DNA from: Sphingomonas cavernae
GTDB lineage: Bacteria; Pseudomonadota; Alphaproteobacteria; Sphingomonadales; Sphingomonadaceae
Direction of reading: 5' to 3'
Length of the DNA: 64,000 nt
NCBI RefSeq assembly: GCF_003590775.1
Contig: NZ_QYUM01000003.1
Span: forward strand, 126,501-190,500
The notes below the pieces were generated by a model that saw nothing but the letters and a program-made list of their open reading frames with translations, was not told where the DNA came from and made no database searches. The position numbers and the translations under genes are program-made. Positions 30,101 through 36,234 of the stretch are shown here, piece after piece (position 1 is the first letter of the stretch; each line of letters opens with the position of its first letter).

Positions 30101-31501
30101 GTCGCGGTGGGCGATCCGGCGAACAGCACGCCGCTCGCCGAGATCAATCGCGACGTCTCCCAATCGCAGGTCGTCACCAAGGACAGCCAGAGCGCGTTCA
30201 CGGTCTATGCGAGCGATACCGCGGTCAATGAGATTGGTGCGCTGCTGTCGGAAAAGAAAGACAGCGTCATCGTCTCGACCGCTGATAAGCTCATCAAAGA
30301 CCCGTTGAAGGCGATCAGGGACGTTGTCGCCGAAATCCGCTCATTGGGTGACGGGGTCAGCCAGAGCGGCGCGCTCGAAACACTCACGGGCCAACTCGGC
30401 CAATTGCTAGGAGCGAAACCGGCATATTCGGCAACAGACGCGAAGCTGCGCGCCCGCGAGCTGGCGGAGCAGCGTTTTGACGCGACGCTAAAGACGTTTG
30501 AGAAGGAAATGGGGCGCCCGGCCAGCGAGGACGAGAAGGCGACGTTGCGACGCATCACGGGCTATGTCGGCGGCGCGCTGGCGGGGATCGAGCGCACCGG
30601 CATGGAGGACATCGACGCACTGTCGAAGGACGGTGCGCCGGGCAGCAGCCGGTCGGCCACCGGGTTGAACGGGGAGCTGATCGTCGAAGCCGGAACGCTC
30701 TCCACGGGCGATCAGGTCGTGAAGGCGGTGGGCGAAGCAGGCCGCTGGCTCCAATCCATCCCGAAAGAAAAGCGCGAGGCGGTCGAGAAAACGCTGGACG
30801 TGGCCTTTGGCGGGCCGGTCAAGGCCGTGGGGGCCTGGACGGTCGAATATGCCCTGCAGAAGACGCTGGAAGCCAATCCCGAACTCGCCAAGGAAATGAG
30901 CGCGTTGATCGACGAGGCCGGCATCCGGGCCATCGACACGCTCTCGGTCGATGACGAGCAGACTGTGCGGGAAGACAGCGCGCTCGACAAGCGTGACGTC
31001 AGCGACGGCAACGCGCAGGTCACGGAGATTGGTGCAGTGTTCGAGGCTGCGACCACCATCCTAGGGGTCGACGTTCCCGGGCTAGGTAAGGGTAAATTGT
31101 CGAAGCTCGATGCCCCCTTGGGAAAAGTGGTCGCCCAATATGGACCTTTAAATCAAGGGCCTCTGTCTAGCGATATTGTCGGAACATTTCGAAGCGGCAC
31201 ATATAGCGAAGTTATCACCACTTCGCCGACCAAGCTCTATCGCGTTATAGGAGACAGCGGAAACCCGGCAGGCGCCTACTGGACTAGGATGAAGCCGGAA
31301 GGCCCCTTGCAGTCCGTCATTGATAGCGCTCTTGATCAAAGCTGGGGGAATTCAGCAACGCGTGTGATTGAAATGGAGGTGCCACCCGGCACGAAGCTAT
31401 TCGAAGGCGCGGCCGCCGCACAGCGCGGCTTGATCGGTGGCGGCAATCAAATCTATTTTGATAAAGATATAAATCCATTGAACTTGAACTGGATTAAATG
31501 A
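21167..31501 (+). CDS. TpsA/CdiA-like hemagglutinin exoprotein with C-terminal toxin
   Basis: Secreted surface protein of 3,444 residues, partner of the TpsB at 18402. Signal peptide about residues 15-35. The TPS secretion domain follows (residues about 50-190) with NRYTDFNVDD and NPYGISCTGCGF, the form of the NPNGI motif. Hundreds of short filamentous-hemagglutinin repeats run to about 2030. A DUF637-like segment follows (about 2040-2140, ETDPRFTNYGSFLSSDYFLNALGYDP in outline), then FHA-2 repeats, then a helical pre-toxin region. From about residue 3324 composition drops to lower GC and the text (TKLYRVIGD, AYWTRMKPEGPLQ, QSWGNSATRVIEMEVPPGTK, LIGGGNQIYFD) is a polymorphic-toxin domain. It may have an ADP-ribosyltransferase-like fold; the activity is unproven. 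Likely contact-dependent inhibition. Confidence 0.9.
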   Translation: MRGQRKAGATRVLALSPVSRSALALALVAVPVSAQQSAQSAPPHGAAVRIVPEAGPNAPRMDVAGNGTPIVRIATPSARGVSHNRYTDFNVDDRNLILNNSDKITQTQLGGWIDGNKSLKATGPATLILNEVVGANASSLAGYIEIAGAPAQLVIANPYGISCTGCGFLNSPVVTLAAARPRMDGAGGLGGFSVTDGTLDIGGQGLDASGARLDLFARAIAVNAGVWADAIHVAAGAAELATADGTITVTAPGTPAQPAPRFALDVAALGGMYAGAIQLIGTEAGLGVNVAGDLASLERGFSLDVNGKLTLSGRITSGGTIDIKAQEAEVTGAAYADGPLGLAVRGALTGDGIIASGSNLAVSAGTIDHAGAFAAGLARDGTLTRTGNLAIRATDSMMLSGQALATGAVGISGREIALAGLVQGGDVGLAAVDALDIAAAGRVVAAGALEADAATLVSRGILSGGNVGLRFGRFENIGGTVDARATLDLSGDWISLRDSVIQSHGAARIAAAGVASIGGAILALGSDGFEIDTSGAVSVTDTLIGSNGALDLRAGSLLLSGADGQLTAAGPLGVAAVDTLSVAGGARIAGSSGLSLSGASVSVEGGTIETAGALALDADTLAIGAAGSIKGATFAVATGELVNDGLLAAFGADGASVLAVTRTIDNRGEIVVDSAAFDLSAGTLSNAGTIAHAGSGALTVDADSLANAVGAKIAGNGALAVTASGFANAGDITAAGDARFTVSGSVSSTGLIASGNGLSLAAAQLSNAGTIEAAAALDLRASDIVNSGSILATGTDTLTLAATGPSTSSGGAVINGAGGVIGGNGAVKITGASVDLSNATTTALGTLDIVATAGDLRLAGPDTLAAASGNLSLAATGTIDASEASLRTDALAAIAADRFVLDGGLLQADAFALNAGTLSLRRARLRQTGTQDFVLTSSGSVDYSGGEIYAAGASFTLHAAEILNLGGAILHGGTGRLDIAAAGLLDNSAGVIGTNGSLALAAERLINAGGEITAAGAAHVAIAHALSNDTGLLASGDALTLRAGAVSNASGRIESAGDMTLDVASLMGGSLLAVAHEGISLSLTAQGAIEAVDVLGSSGTATLSAASISLAPGGRLTAGGHLAATATAGDIVLGGGVLDASSMSLNAASGSLRTGSGGLIASPGAISLKAPAIDLSGGVLQGASLDLVGGSLINAGGTIETPGTATFAFTGTIDNSGGDIRADSLTIAAASLVNARGTIGSAGTGVFALNLAEVPAGAPMGMGVPAGTLDNSAGVLASNGALDLAAGSLVNAGGRIETLGGGTLGLIEDFDNRSGALLSNGALALTAARLFNDAGTIDSLAGLDVTVSGILDNGAGTIVSRAGASAPAGSGLDLSATLGLTNAAGGTIASSGAFTLATQILDNQGALFADALSIDAGQISNGGSLSGRTLDLLAAVRIANNGAIEGDALSIEAGQTIANNGKIAAGVDGLALVTEALANQGELGAAGTVALTAFGIANSGTIASGSDLTIDAQTLTNTASGTLWAARDGRLALGQALTNRGSLGAAHALSITAPDLDNGSGADAGTIAAGTSLHLDVGTARLGKLVSGGDLGFALGGDWSLGEGESLSAAGTLSLDIGGNALNQGRLEGGRGVSISAGGDLTNAATGAIEGGVVDLAAGNAIVNLGLINGGEVTLAADRIENRAAIFGDTVSVTGRSGILNSGAQAVIAARGDLLDLRSDGTIANLDRALLYSLGHISIGGASGTRAASLTNGSSTIEAQGSISLAADTIVNERTRFAFGTVTQEDVRVPVDRSKIDVAPGSTLMGVRGVADVTETALIDDSGEARIIAGGDIVAVGNSFANRYSTIAAGGNFVFNGGSIASTQASGAAGGFTNEALTGTRTSVTTIKGEVKSCGAGACDTSSFEDGPVTTTETIVVAPGVVSAGGTVAITAPTIANVVTGSGGDANGYARSVSGAATGAVGTGASAQAVAGGDAGAVSGGLATDTVTGVAGVDLSGAALTVTGGQFALAGVVTGPGTLAGLKAEIIGGAPVLFLDLSGLFRFADPQASYLVETDPRFTNYGSFLSSDYFLNALGYDPRRTQKRLGDALYEQKLITDQLVAQAGIGRLAGYANNEEQYRALMDNGVLYARRFNLAPGIGLSAEQMATLTSDIVLLVEVTVQTPSGPQKLLAPRLYLASVGTRDLTSGGAVISGTNVALRAPDALVNSGLIHATQASDITGGDILNTGRLELGGVGSVHATNDLVNRGGTITGGNLTLSADRDLRLENATQTTRTATAWRDDRRHYGSATETSVTSIAGHVTTTGDLSMSSGRRLAVTGTDIDVGGNLAARGEDGISIASAIDSTSSTREGRDGKTRFSESASSTTNRLSTITVGGDASFTTPGAFSVKGAEIDARGALNADAGSIALEGVTDRASVTVDTLRKTSGLLSSKKTTTHYEASDETVVASTLSGDTVDLHGRDGVRVLSGNVVGTDDVRVASDQGDVTIGALAEHDHQASSVKVKQSGVSMSGGGLFAGVARTRHDETVDSTTHVGSLIGSATGDVTLAAPRGTVRVTGSDVVAPEGGVTIDAQSVVIEHATDTVDTTSLNTSSSFGLSVKLYENVSGAVKSVTGLPGRIGDGAAGGAAQTGVTAVSETLRTVDSVLNAVTNAAGISANLGYSKSKSTSESHAEFVSGSTVAAREVNVVANGSAAGAPAGSGASAGTLTVTGSDITATGDMLLDAGEIVLQSAQNSFESSSQSRSSGAGIGATVGVGLAGNVTASGSVSFSTSKGQSQASEISQVNTHVTADNILTIRSDGDMTLRGAVAEGRDVVADVDGNLAIESVQNISSRTSSSSGVSAGISFSPKPGQSAFGVNGGVSTGDGKGNSAGVAEQSALIARGGSADIDVAGATTLKGAVIAAVDEAGKDTGRLSLETGRLEVSDIADRGTSRDVSIDVSASVNDPSKGGLKGANTPTVDGSYASSTFVQETRGTVGQGTVAVGDPANSTPLAEINRDVSQSQVVTKDSQSAFTVYASDTAVNEIGALLSEKKDSVIVSTADKLIKDPLKAIRDVVAEIRSLGDGVSQSGALETLTGQLGQLLGAKPAYSATDAKLRARELAEQRFDATLKTFEKEMGRPASEDEKATLRRITGYVGGALAGIERTGMEDIDALSKDGAPGSSRSATGLNGELIVEAGTLSTGDQVVKAVGEAGRWLQSIPKEKREAVEKTLDVAFGGPVKAVGAWTVEYALQKTLEANPELAKEMSALIDEAGIRAIDTLSVDDEQTVREDSALDKRDVSDGNAQVTEIGAVFEAATTILGVDVPGLGKGKLSKLDAPLGKVVAQYGPLNQGPLSSDIVGTFRSGTYSEVITTSPTKLYRVIGDSGNPAGAYWTRMKPEGPLQSVIDSALDQSWGNSATRVIEMEVPPGTKLFEGAAAAQRGLIGGGNQIYFDKDINPLNLNWIK
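27713..27882 (+). repeat. Direct repeat R1, copy inside tpsA
   Basis: A 170-base segment coding for the start of the FHA-2 region. It has a diverged, gap-free copy at 33344-33513 downstream of the toxin cassettes. Confidence 0.85.
28163..28450 (+). repeat. Direct repeat R2, copy inside tpsA
   Basis: A 288-base segment with a nearly identical, gap-free copy at 31860-32147. The copies differ at a small number of scattered bases only, so they are recent or kept alike by recombination. Confidence 0.9.
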
Positions 31502-31755
31502 TGTCCGACTGTCCTTGGGAAAAAATAGACGCATTTCAGACGCCGGGCGAGTTTAGTCGGTTTGTACGATGGATTGAAGAGCAAGTGGCGCGTGGTGTTT
31601 GTGAAGAACTCCTTGAACCGAGAAAACACTCTACACAATGGGATGATAGGCGCTTCAAATGCAGCTCAACTGGCCAAATATGGAAACTTTCTTGCCCCGA
31701 TCCAGGATACTTTCCGGGCTCGTGGTTGCCAGAACCGCCCCAATCGGCACGCTAA
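31498..31755 (+). CDS. Probable immunity protein for the TpsA C-terminal toxin
   Basis: An 85-residue protein whose ATG overlaps the tpsA stop (ATGA). The text FQTPGEFSRFVRWIEEQVA then FKCSSTGQIWKLSCPDPGYF and GSWLPE matches a small family I know as neighbours of polymorphic toxins. The overlap, small size and lower GC than the surroundings all fit an immunity gene transferred together with its toxin domain. It should sit in the cytoplasm and neutralise the toxin of siblings. Confidence 0.7.
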   Translation: MMSDCPWEKIDAFQTPGEFSRFVRWIEEQVARGVCEELLEPRKHSTQWDDRRFKCSSTGQIWKLSCPDPGYFPGSWLPEPPQSAR

Positions 31756-31826
31756 CTATGATCACGGCGAAAGCGCCCGATGTCGGTGGGTCCCCGAGAT
31801 CGAGGACCTCGATATTGTAATTTGGA

Positions 31827-32795
31827 TTGCGGGCAGAGCGGATCGGGGGTGAGCCCGCAGACGGCATCAGCATAACCTCCGTCATCGACAGCGCGAGCAG
31901 CACGCGCGAAGGGCGCGATGGAAAGACGCGCTTCAGCGAGAGCGCGTCGAGCACAACCAACCGCCTGTCCACCATCACCGTCGGCGGCGATGCCAGCTTT
32001 GCAACGCCGGGGGCATTCTCGGTCAAGGGCGCGGAGATCAGCGCCGATGGCGCGCTCAACGCCGACGCGGGCAGCATCGCGCTCGAGGGCGTGACCGACC
32101 GCGCGAGCGTCACCGTCGACACGCTCAGGAAGACTTCGGGACTGCTCACTGACGCGGGCGGCTATATCGTCAACCTCGCGACGGGCGGCTGGGCGTTCGA
32201 GACGCAGGCCGAGCGCACGACGAACCGGATCGACGGGGCGATCGAGCTGGGCAAGCAGGCGATGACCGATCCGGTCGGCACCGCGACCAAGCTCGGCGAG
32301 GCCTATGTCGAGCCCTATCTGAAGGGTGCCGAGCAACTCAAATCCGGACAGACCTATGAGGGCACCGCGACGATCAGCGAGGCCAGCGCCGACCTCATCG
32401 CCAAGGCCGCCACCGGCGCCGGCGGCGCGGTCGCCAAGGTGCCCGGCGCAATCCCCGGGGGCAAGATCGACCTGCCCGCCCCAAAGAAACTACCCATTCC
32501 CAATAATTTGGGTAAGAGCATTCATTCTGGAGCGCAAGACAAGTATATTCCGGGGACAAACAACTACGATCCAACCAAGGGGAGAAGTATTCTAACTGCG
32601 GACCCCACCGACCTGCTTAACGGCGTGCATAGTGGTAAGTATCCAATTGTCAGAATGGCTGGAGACAAGCCGATTGTCGACTTTGGCAAGCCAATTGGCA
32701 CATATGGCGAAAATGGCCCCCAAACTCAATTCGGAACGATTCATTCTGGAAAGAACGGGGTGCATATCGTTCCCGCGAATCCAACTCAATATTAG
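31827..32795 (+). CDS. Orphan CdiA C-terminal module with Ntox50-type toxin
   Basis: Open frame of 322 codons without signal peptide, secretion domain or convincing start. The first about 110 codons include the R2 copy of tpsA. The middle is a helical pre-toxin linker (GGWAFETQAERTTNRIDG, DPVGTATKLGEAYVEP). The last 90 residues read HSGAQDKYIPGTNNYD, KGRSILT, DPTDLLNG, VDFGKPIGTY and GKNGVHIVPANP, which I recognise as bacterial toxin 50 (Ntox50, a predicted RNase-type polymorphic toxin). GC falls at about 32490, at the toxin boundary. It is probably silent until recombined into tpsA through R2. Confidence 0.75.
   Translation: MRAERIGGEPADGISITSVIDSASSTREGRDGKTRFSESASSTTNRLSTITVGGDASFATPGAFSVKGAEISADGALNADAGSIALEGVTDRASVTVDTLRKTSGLLTDAGGYIVNLATGGWAFETQAERTTNRIDGAIELGKQAMTDPVGTATKLGEAYVEPYLKGAEQLKSGQTYEGTATISEASADLIAKAATGAGGAVAKVPGAIPGGKIDLPAPKKLPIPNNLGKSIHSGAQDKYIPGTNNYDPTKGRSILTADPTDLLNGVHSGKYPIVRMAGDKPIVDFGKPIGTYGENGPQTQFGTIHSGKNGVHIVPANPTQY
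31860..32147 (+). repeat. Direct repeat R2, downstream copy
   Basis: Same length as 28163-28450 and in the same reading frame as the orphan toxin module. It is the natural crossover site for placing the orphan toxin onto the main tpsA gene. Confidence 0.9.
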
Positions 32796-32806
32796 GAGAG
32801 TGATTG

Positions 32807-33124
32807 ATGGAAGACTCTCTAAATTTTTGGGATATGGCCCTTCGATCGGCAAAGCGAGCAGTGAATCTGGAGGGTGTCGACAATATTTCGTTCGCCTGCT
32901 TGAAGCATATTGGTACGAAAAATTTCGAAATTGAATACGGATTTCATGATGAACCTACGGATGAAGATTTAGAGTCACTTTCTCTAATTGAAACGGAGAT
33001 GGTATCGGATATTTGGAATTGGGTTGGTAATTTCCGTTACACATGGTCCATTCGCTCTCATCCGCCGCAGGAATTTGAGGGCAAGAACACCATGGTGTTT
33101 TACCGATCTTCCAAATGCCCTTGA
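32807..33124 (+). CDS. Probable immunity protein for the orphan Ntox50 toxin
   Basis: A 105-residue acidic protein (MEDSLNFWDMALRSAKRAVN, EIEYGFHDEPTDEDLESLS, YTWSIRSHPPQEF). ATG 32807 is 12 bases after the toxin stop and is preceded by AGGAGAG, so unlike the toxin fragment it has its own ribosome site. Position, acidity and low GC fit an immunity gene. I do not recognise the family. Confidence 0.65.
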   Translation: MEDSLNFWDMALRSAKRAVNLEGVDNISFACLKHIGTKNFEIEYGFHDEPTDEDLESLSLIETEMVSDIWNWVGNFRYTWSIRSHPPQEFEGKNTMVFYRSSKCP

Positions 33125-33634
33125 TTCACCGCTGAGGAGAAGGTGGCCGCCTATCGCGCGGCGTTCCCGAATTCCGGGATACCGGACACGCCCGAAGGCG
33201 ACCGGGCAATCGCGCTGACGCGCGCCATTTCTTCGAGAAGCAAAGCTCCTCGAGATTTGCGCGCGACGCGCTCAGGGCGAGACGCTCGAGGTGCTCATCA
33301 ATGCCCATGGCGTATCGGTGGGGACAATATCTTCAACGCCGTTGACCTGACCTCGGGCGGCGCGGTGATCACTGGCACCAATGTCGTGCTGCGGGCGCCG
33401 GACGCGCTCGTCAATTCAGGGCTGATCCGGGCAGGTGTTGCCAGCAACATCACAGGCGGCGACATCCTCAATACCGGGCGCCTGGAGCTGGGCGGCGTTG
33501 GCAGCGTCCATGCCCGGCGCCGCCCGAATTCCCGCGACATGCGGGTCGTCACATGGCTGTTGCCGTCGGCGCACGAGCGTCGACGGCAACATCGGGCCGA
33601 GCGGCACGGAGTCCGGCGTTCATACTGCCGGTGA
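33125..33634 (+). pseudogene. Third, decayed toxin/tpsA module
   Basis: Begins with a readable EEKVAAYRAAFPNSGIPDTPEGDRAIALTRA stretch that loses frame near 33230, then joins the R1 copy of tpsA (DLTSGGAVITGTNVVLRAP) and runs into non-homologous text after 33513. No start and no intact toxin. It looks like the scar of an earlier cassette exchange. Confidence 0.55.
33344..33513 (+). repeat. Direct repeat R1, downstream copy
   Basis: Aligns without gaps to 27713-27882. In tpsA R1 precedes R2; downstream the order is R2 then R1, so the two copies did not come from one block duplication. Confidence 0.85.
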
Positions 33635-33724
33635 AGACCGAAAGCCCGTGTATCATGCGCCTGACTATCCCGGCTTGCTTCCAGAGCTGAATCAAGGGTG
33701 CACGATGCCCTGGACCGGAACGGA

Positions 33725-34330
33725 TCAGCCGTGCAGCTTTCCAGCCACGGACAATATGTCATCCAGCGGGTTTCCGTCCCCATCCAGGTCGAGCATGGAC
33801 GCGACCCCGCTTATACCCGCAGCCTGACCGTCACCGCCGCTCGAGTTGCCGCCCAGGAAACCGCCGAGCAGCTGTCCGAGCAGGGAGCCCGCGCCAGTAC
33901 CGTTTGCGGCGACGCCTGACTGCGAACCGGCTTGAGCCTGCGCCGACATTAAGCCCCCGACGGCCATCGCCAGAAGCGGCAGCATCTTCTTGAGGAGCGA
34001 CGGATCGAGGCCTGATGATTGGGCGGCATGGTCGGCAACCGTCCTGCTCACGTCTTTTGAACCAAAGATCTGACCGAGAATCTCGTTTCCAGGTTCCATT
34101 GGTGTTGCTGAGATGCTGGTAACAGCCTCAAGCAAACCGCCGCCGCCCAGACCGCCCAACGTGCCAACCAAGGCATCGAGACCGCCCGCGTGCGCGCCAG
34201 CCTGCTTCTTGAAGCCGCCGAGAATTGCCGGAAGCAGCACTTCGGCGCCAGTTTGGACCATCGCCGGGCTGATGTTCATCTCCTTTGCAACGGAATTTAT
34301 TACATTGAAATCCAAGATATTCCTTTGCAT
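33725..34330 (-). CDS. DUF937 protein
   Basis: About 200 residues: ILDFNVINSVAKEMNISPAM and VLLPAILGGFKKQA at the N-terminus, then Gly-rich low-complexity segments (LVGTLGGLGGGGLLEAV, LLGQLLGGFLGGNSSGG) and an acidic end (LDLDGDGNPLDDIL) resembling a calcium-binding loop. These features mark the DUF937 family, whose function is not known. ATG 34330 is used; a second ATG at 34348 is equally possible. Convergent with the toxin region. Confidence 0.8.
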   Translation of the reverse strand: MQRNILDFNVINSVAKEMNISPAMVQTGAEVLLPAILGGFKKQAGAHAGGLDALVGTLGGLGGGGLLEAVTSISATPMEPGNEILGQIFGSKDVSRTVADHAAQSSGLDPSLLKKMLPLLAMAVGGLMSAQAQAGSQSGVAANGTGAGSLLGQLLGGFLGGNSSGGDGQAAGISGVASMLDLDGDGNPLDDILSVAGKLHG

Positions 34331-34468
34331 GATAAGTATACCTTTCAAGATGTCATCAAATTGTCGTGTAAATTTTGCATTTTACAATATTTTACAGAGT
34401 GAAGATGTTTTTTATATTCTATCTAATCATAAGATATAGCAAGAGCATCAATTGAAGGAGTCGTTGAA

Positions 34469-34864
34469 ATGAGCCTGTTCGGAAAAATCAAGGACGCGAT
34501 CTTTGGCAAAAAGCCGGCGGCAGTGCCGGTGGTGCCAGTTCAGTCGACGTCTGCGCCTGCAACGCAAGTTACGCCTGCGCCTGCTCCCGTATCCCTGGAA
34601 ATCAGTGAAGTTGATGTCGAGGTCATCCTGAACGGATTTGCGTTGAAATCGGAAGAGAAGCTGAATTGGCAGACGTCGATTGTCGATCTGCTCAAACTTC
34701 TGGATCTGGATTCCAGTCTTGTCGAACGCAAGGAGCTTGCAAAGGAGCTCGGATACACAGGCGCTCTTGATGGTAGCGCTGAAATGAATCTGTGGCTTCA
34801 CAAGCGCGTCATGCGCGAATTGGGGGCGAACGGCGGGAAGGTTCCGGCAGCGCTTCTCGATTGA
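34469..34864 (+). CDS. DUF3597 protein
   Basis: A 131-residue protein: MSLFGKIKDAIFGKK, a Pro/Ala/Val linker (residues 18-48), and the conserved LNWQTSIVDLLKLLDLDSS, ELAKELGY and MNLWLHKRVMRELGANGGK that define DUF3597. AAGGAG precedes ATG 34469. Members are small cytoplasmic proteins, some LysM-associated; the role is unknown. Divergent from the DUF937 gene across an AT-rich promoter region (34349-34460). Confidence 0.88.
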   Translation: MSLFGKIKDAIFGKKPAAVPVVPVQSTSAPATQVTPAPAPVSLEISEVDVEVILNGFALKSEEKLNWQTSIVDLLKLLDLDSSLVERKELAKELGYTGALDGSAEMNLWLHKRVMRELGANGGKVPAALLD

Positions 34865-35550
34865 GCGCGACTTTGGAGTAGAATGCCGTTGGTGTCGGGT
34901 GGCATGACTTGGTCGCCCGGCACCGAGAGTGTCGGCCAATGCATGCAAATGGCCGCCGGGTAAACTTTCGAGTGGGCCATCATCAGACATGGCAGATGTG
35001 TTCGGATTGGTGTCGATCTGTGTCCACTCACGTCACCGGAAATTTCTCGACTGGTTTAGCAGAAGCAATTTTCAAAAATTGCAACACAACTGTCTGCAAG
35101 ATTGACAGAAATTTGCGATCAGATCAGGTTTCCGGTGCCCTTGATCGAGTGTGAAGCGGCGACTTAGAGAGTAATCATGATTTCGATTGGGGGATTACGC
35201 AGTTCGTTATCGAGCACCGCATGATCATCACCTACAGTTTGATTGCCATCATGATTGCAGCAGTTATTATCGGCGTGCGATATTTCGTACGCGCAAGACA
35301 AGCTCAAAAAAAATACCGTTGTCGACGTGACCGCAGGTGACGATACAGCTCGAGAAATTACAACTAGACTGCAAACTGACCTGTTATTTGCCACTGATAA
35401 TTGACATCTGGAGGGCGCTGCATCGTTGACGCTTTTTAGCGAATGTCCATCCGGTGCCGCCTATTCTATGCAGCATCATCAGGGGGCGTAGGACGAAACT
35501 GGTACATGACAAGCCAATGCATGGCTTGAATAATAAGGCCCTGGAAAAAG
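34865..35550. other. Intergenic stretch before the response regulator
   Basis: Lower-GC DNA. A short inverted repeat, CGGCCA and TGGCCG around 34932-34956, and one small membrane-peptide frame (35221-35340) are all I can point to. No other gene is seen. Confidence 0.4.
35221..35340 (+). CDS. Possible 39-residue membrane peptide
   Basis: MIITYSLIAIMIAAVIIGVR then a basic tail: one transmembrane helix with positive-inside charge. The ribosome site is weak. It is a typical shape for a small regulatory membrane peptide, but it may be chance. Confidence 0.25.
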   Translation: MIITYSLIAIMIAAVIIGVRYFVRARQAQKKYRCRRDRR

Positions 35551-36234
35551 ATGACTGCGCATATCCTTGTCGTTGAGAGCGAGCCGACCCTGGCGTGTGC
35601 GCTGGAGGCGACACTGTCCTATGGCGGCTTTTCTTCCGCATTTGCTGCGACTTACAATGAGGCCAAGACGCTACTCAACACTGAGTCTTTCGATGCCGTC
35701 TTGCTGGATCTGGAATTGTCTGGCGAGAGCCGTTACGATCTGCTCAAGCGGATACGTGAAACGTCAGATGGGCCAATAATCGTGCTTTCACCGCTTGATG
35801 CGGAGCACCATAAGATCAAGGTCCTCGACCTTGGCGCGGACGATCTCCTGTCCAAGCCTTTCTTGCCAGGTGAATTGCTGGCGCGCGTTCGAGCTATGCT
35901 TCGCCGTTCCATTGCCCACAAGCCCGCGGAGACGCCGATCGCAGGCATGCGTTTGGAGCATCGTTGTGCCCGAATTGGCCCCCGTATCGTCGATTTGTCC
36001 ACCAACGAATACAAGCTGCTTTCAGCCCTTGCCCAATGCCCCGGCGTGTCTGTGTCCACTGAGGATCTGGTAGCTACAATGTGGGGAAAACTGGACCACA
36101 ATCGTTGTTCACATCTTCGCGTACTCGTTCATCAGCTCCGGGAAAAGCTTGAAGTCGATCCGCGCCGCCCCCGAATCCTGCTGACTGCGCGCGGCTATGG
36201 CTATCGGGTGGCGCGAGTGAAGGAAGCGCATTAG
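35551..36234 (+). CDS. OmpR/KdpE-type response regulator with altered acidic pocket
   Basis: A 227-residue receiver plus winged-helix protein. The phospho-acceptor is Asp53 (LLDLELSG), Ser replaces Thr at about 80 (IVLSPLD) and Lys102 is in SKPF. The acidic pair that binds magnesium, usually two adjacent acidic residues in a V-D-D or V-E-D-D context, reads VVESEP, so one position is Ser. The DNA-binding domain ends in ARGYGYR as usual. No histidine kinase gene is next to it, so it is an orphan regulator whose phosphorylation may be weak or non-canonical. Weak ribosome site. Confidence 0.9.
   Translation: MTAHILVVESEPTLACALEATLSYGGFSSAFAATYNEAKTLLNTESFDAVLLDLELSGESRYDLLKRIRETSDGPIIVLSPLDAEHHKIKVLDLGADDLLSKPFLPGELLARVRAMLRRSIAHKPAETPIAGMRLEHRCARIGPRIVDLSTNEYKLLSALAQCPGVSVSTEDLVATMWGKLDHNRCSHLRVLVHQLREKLEVDPRRPRILLTARGYGYRVARVKEAH

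Noticed and set aside
21167-31501. CRISPR-like or tandem DNA repeats in tpsA
   Set aside because: The periodicity is at the protein level (hemagglutinin repeats) and the DNA units are degenerate; no spacer-repeat structure.
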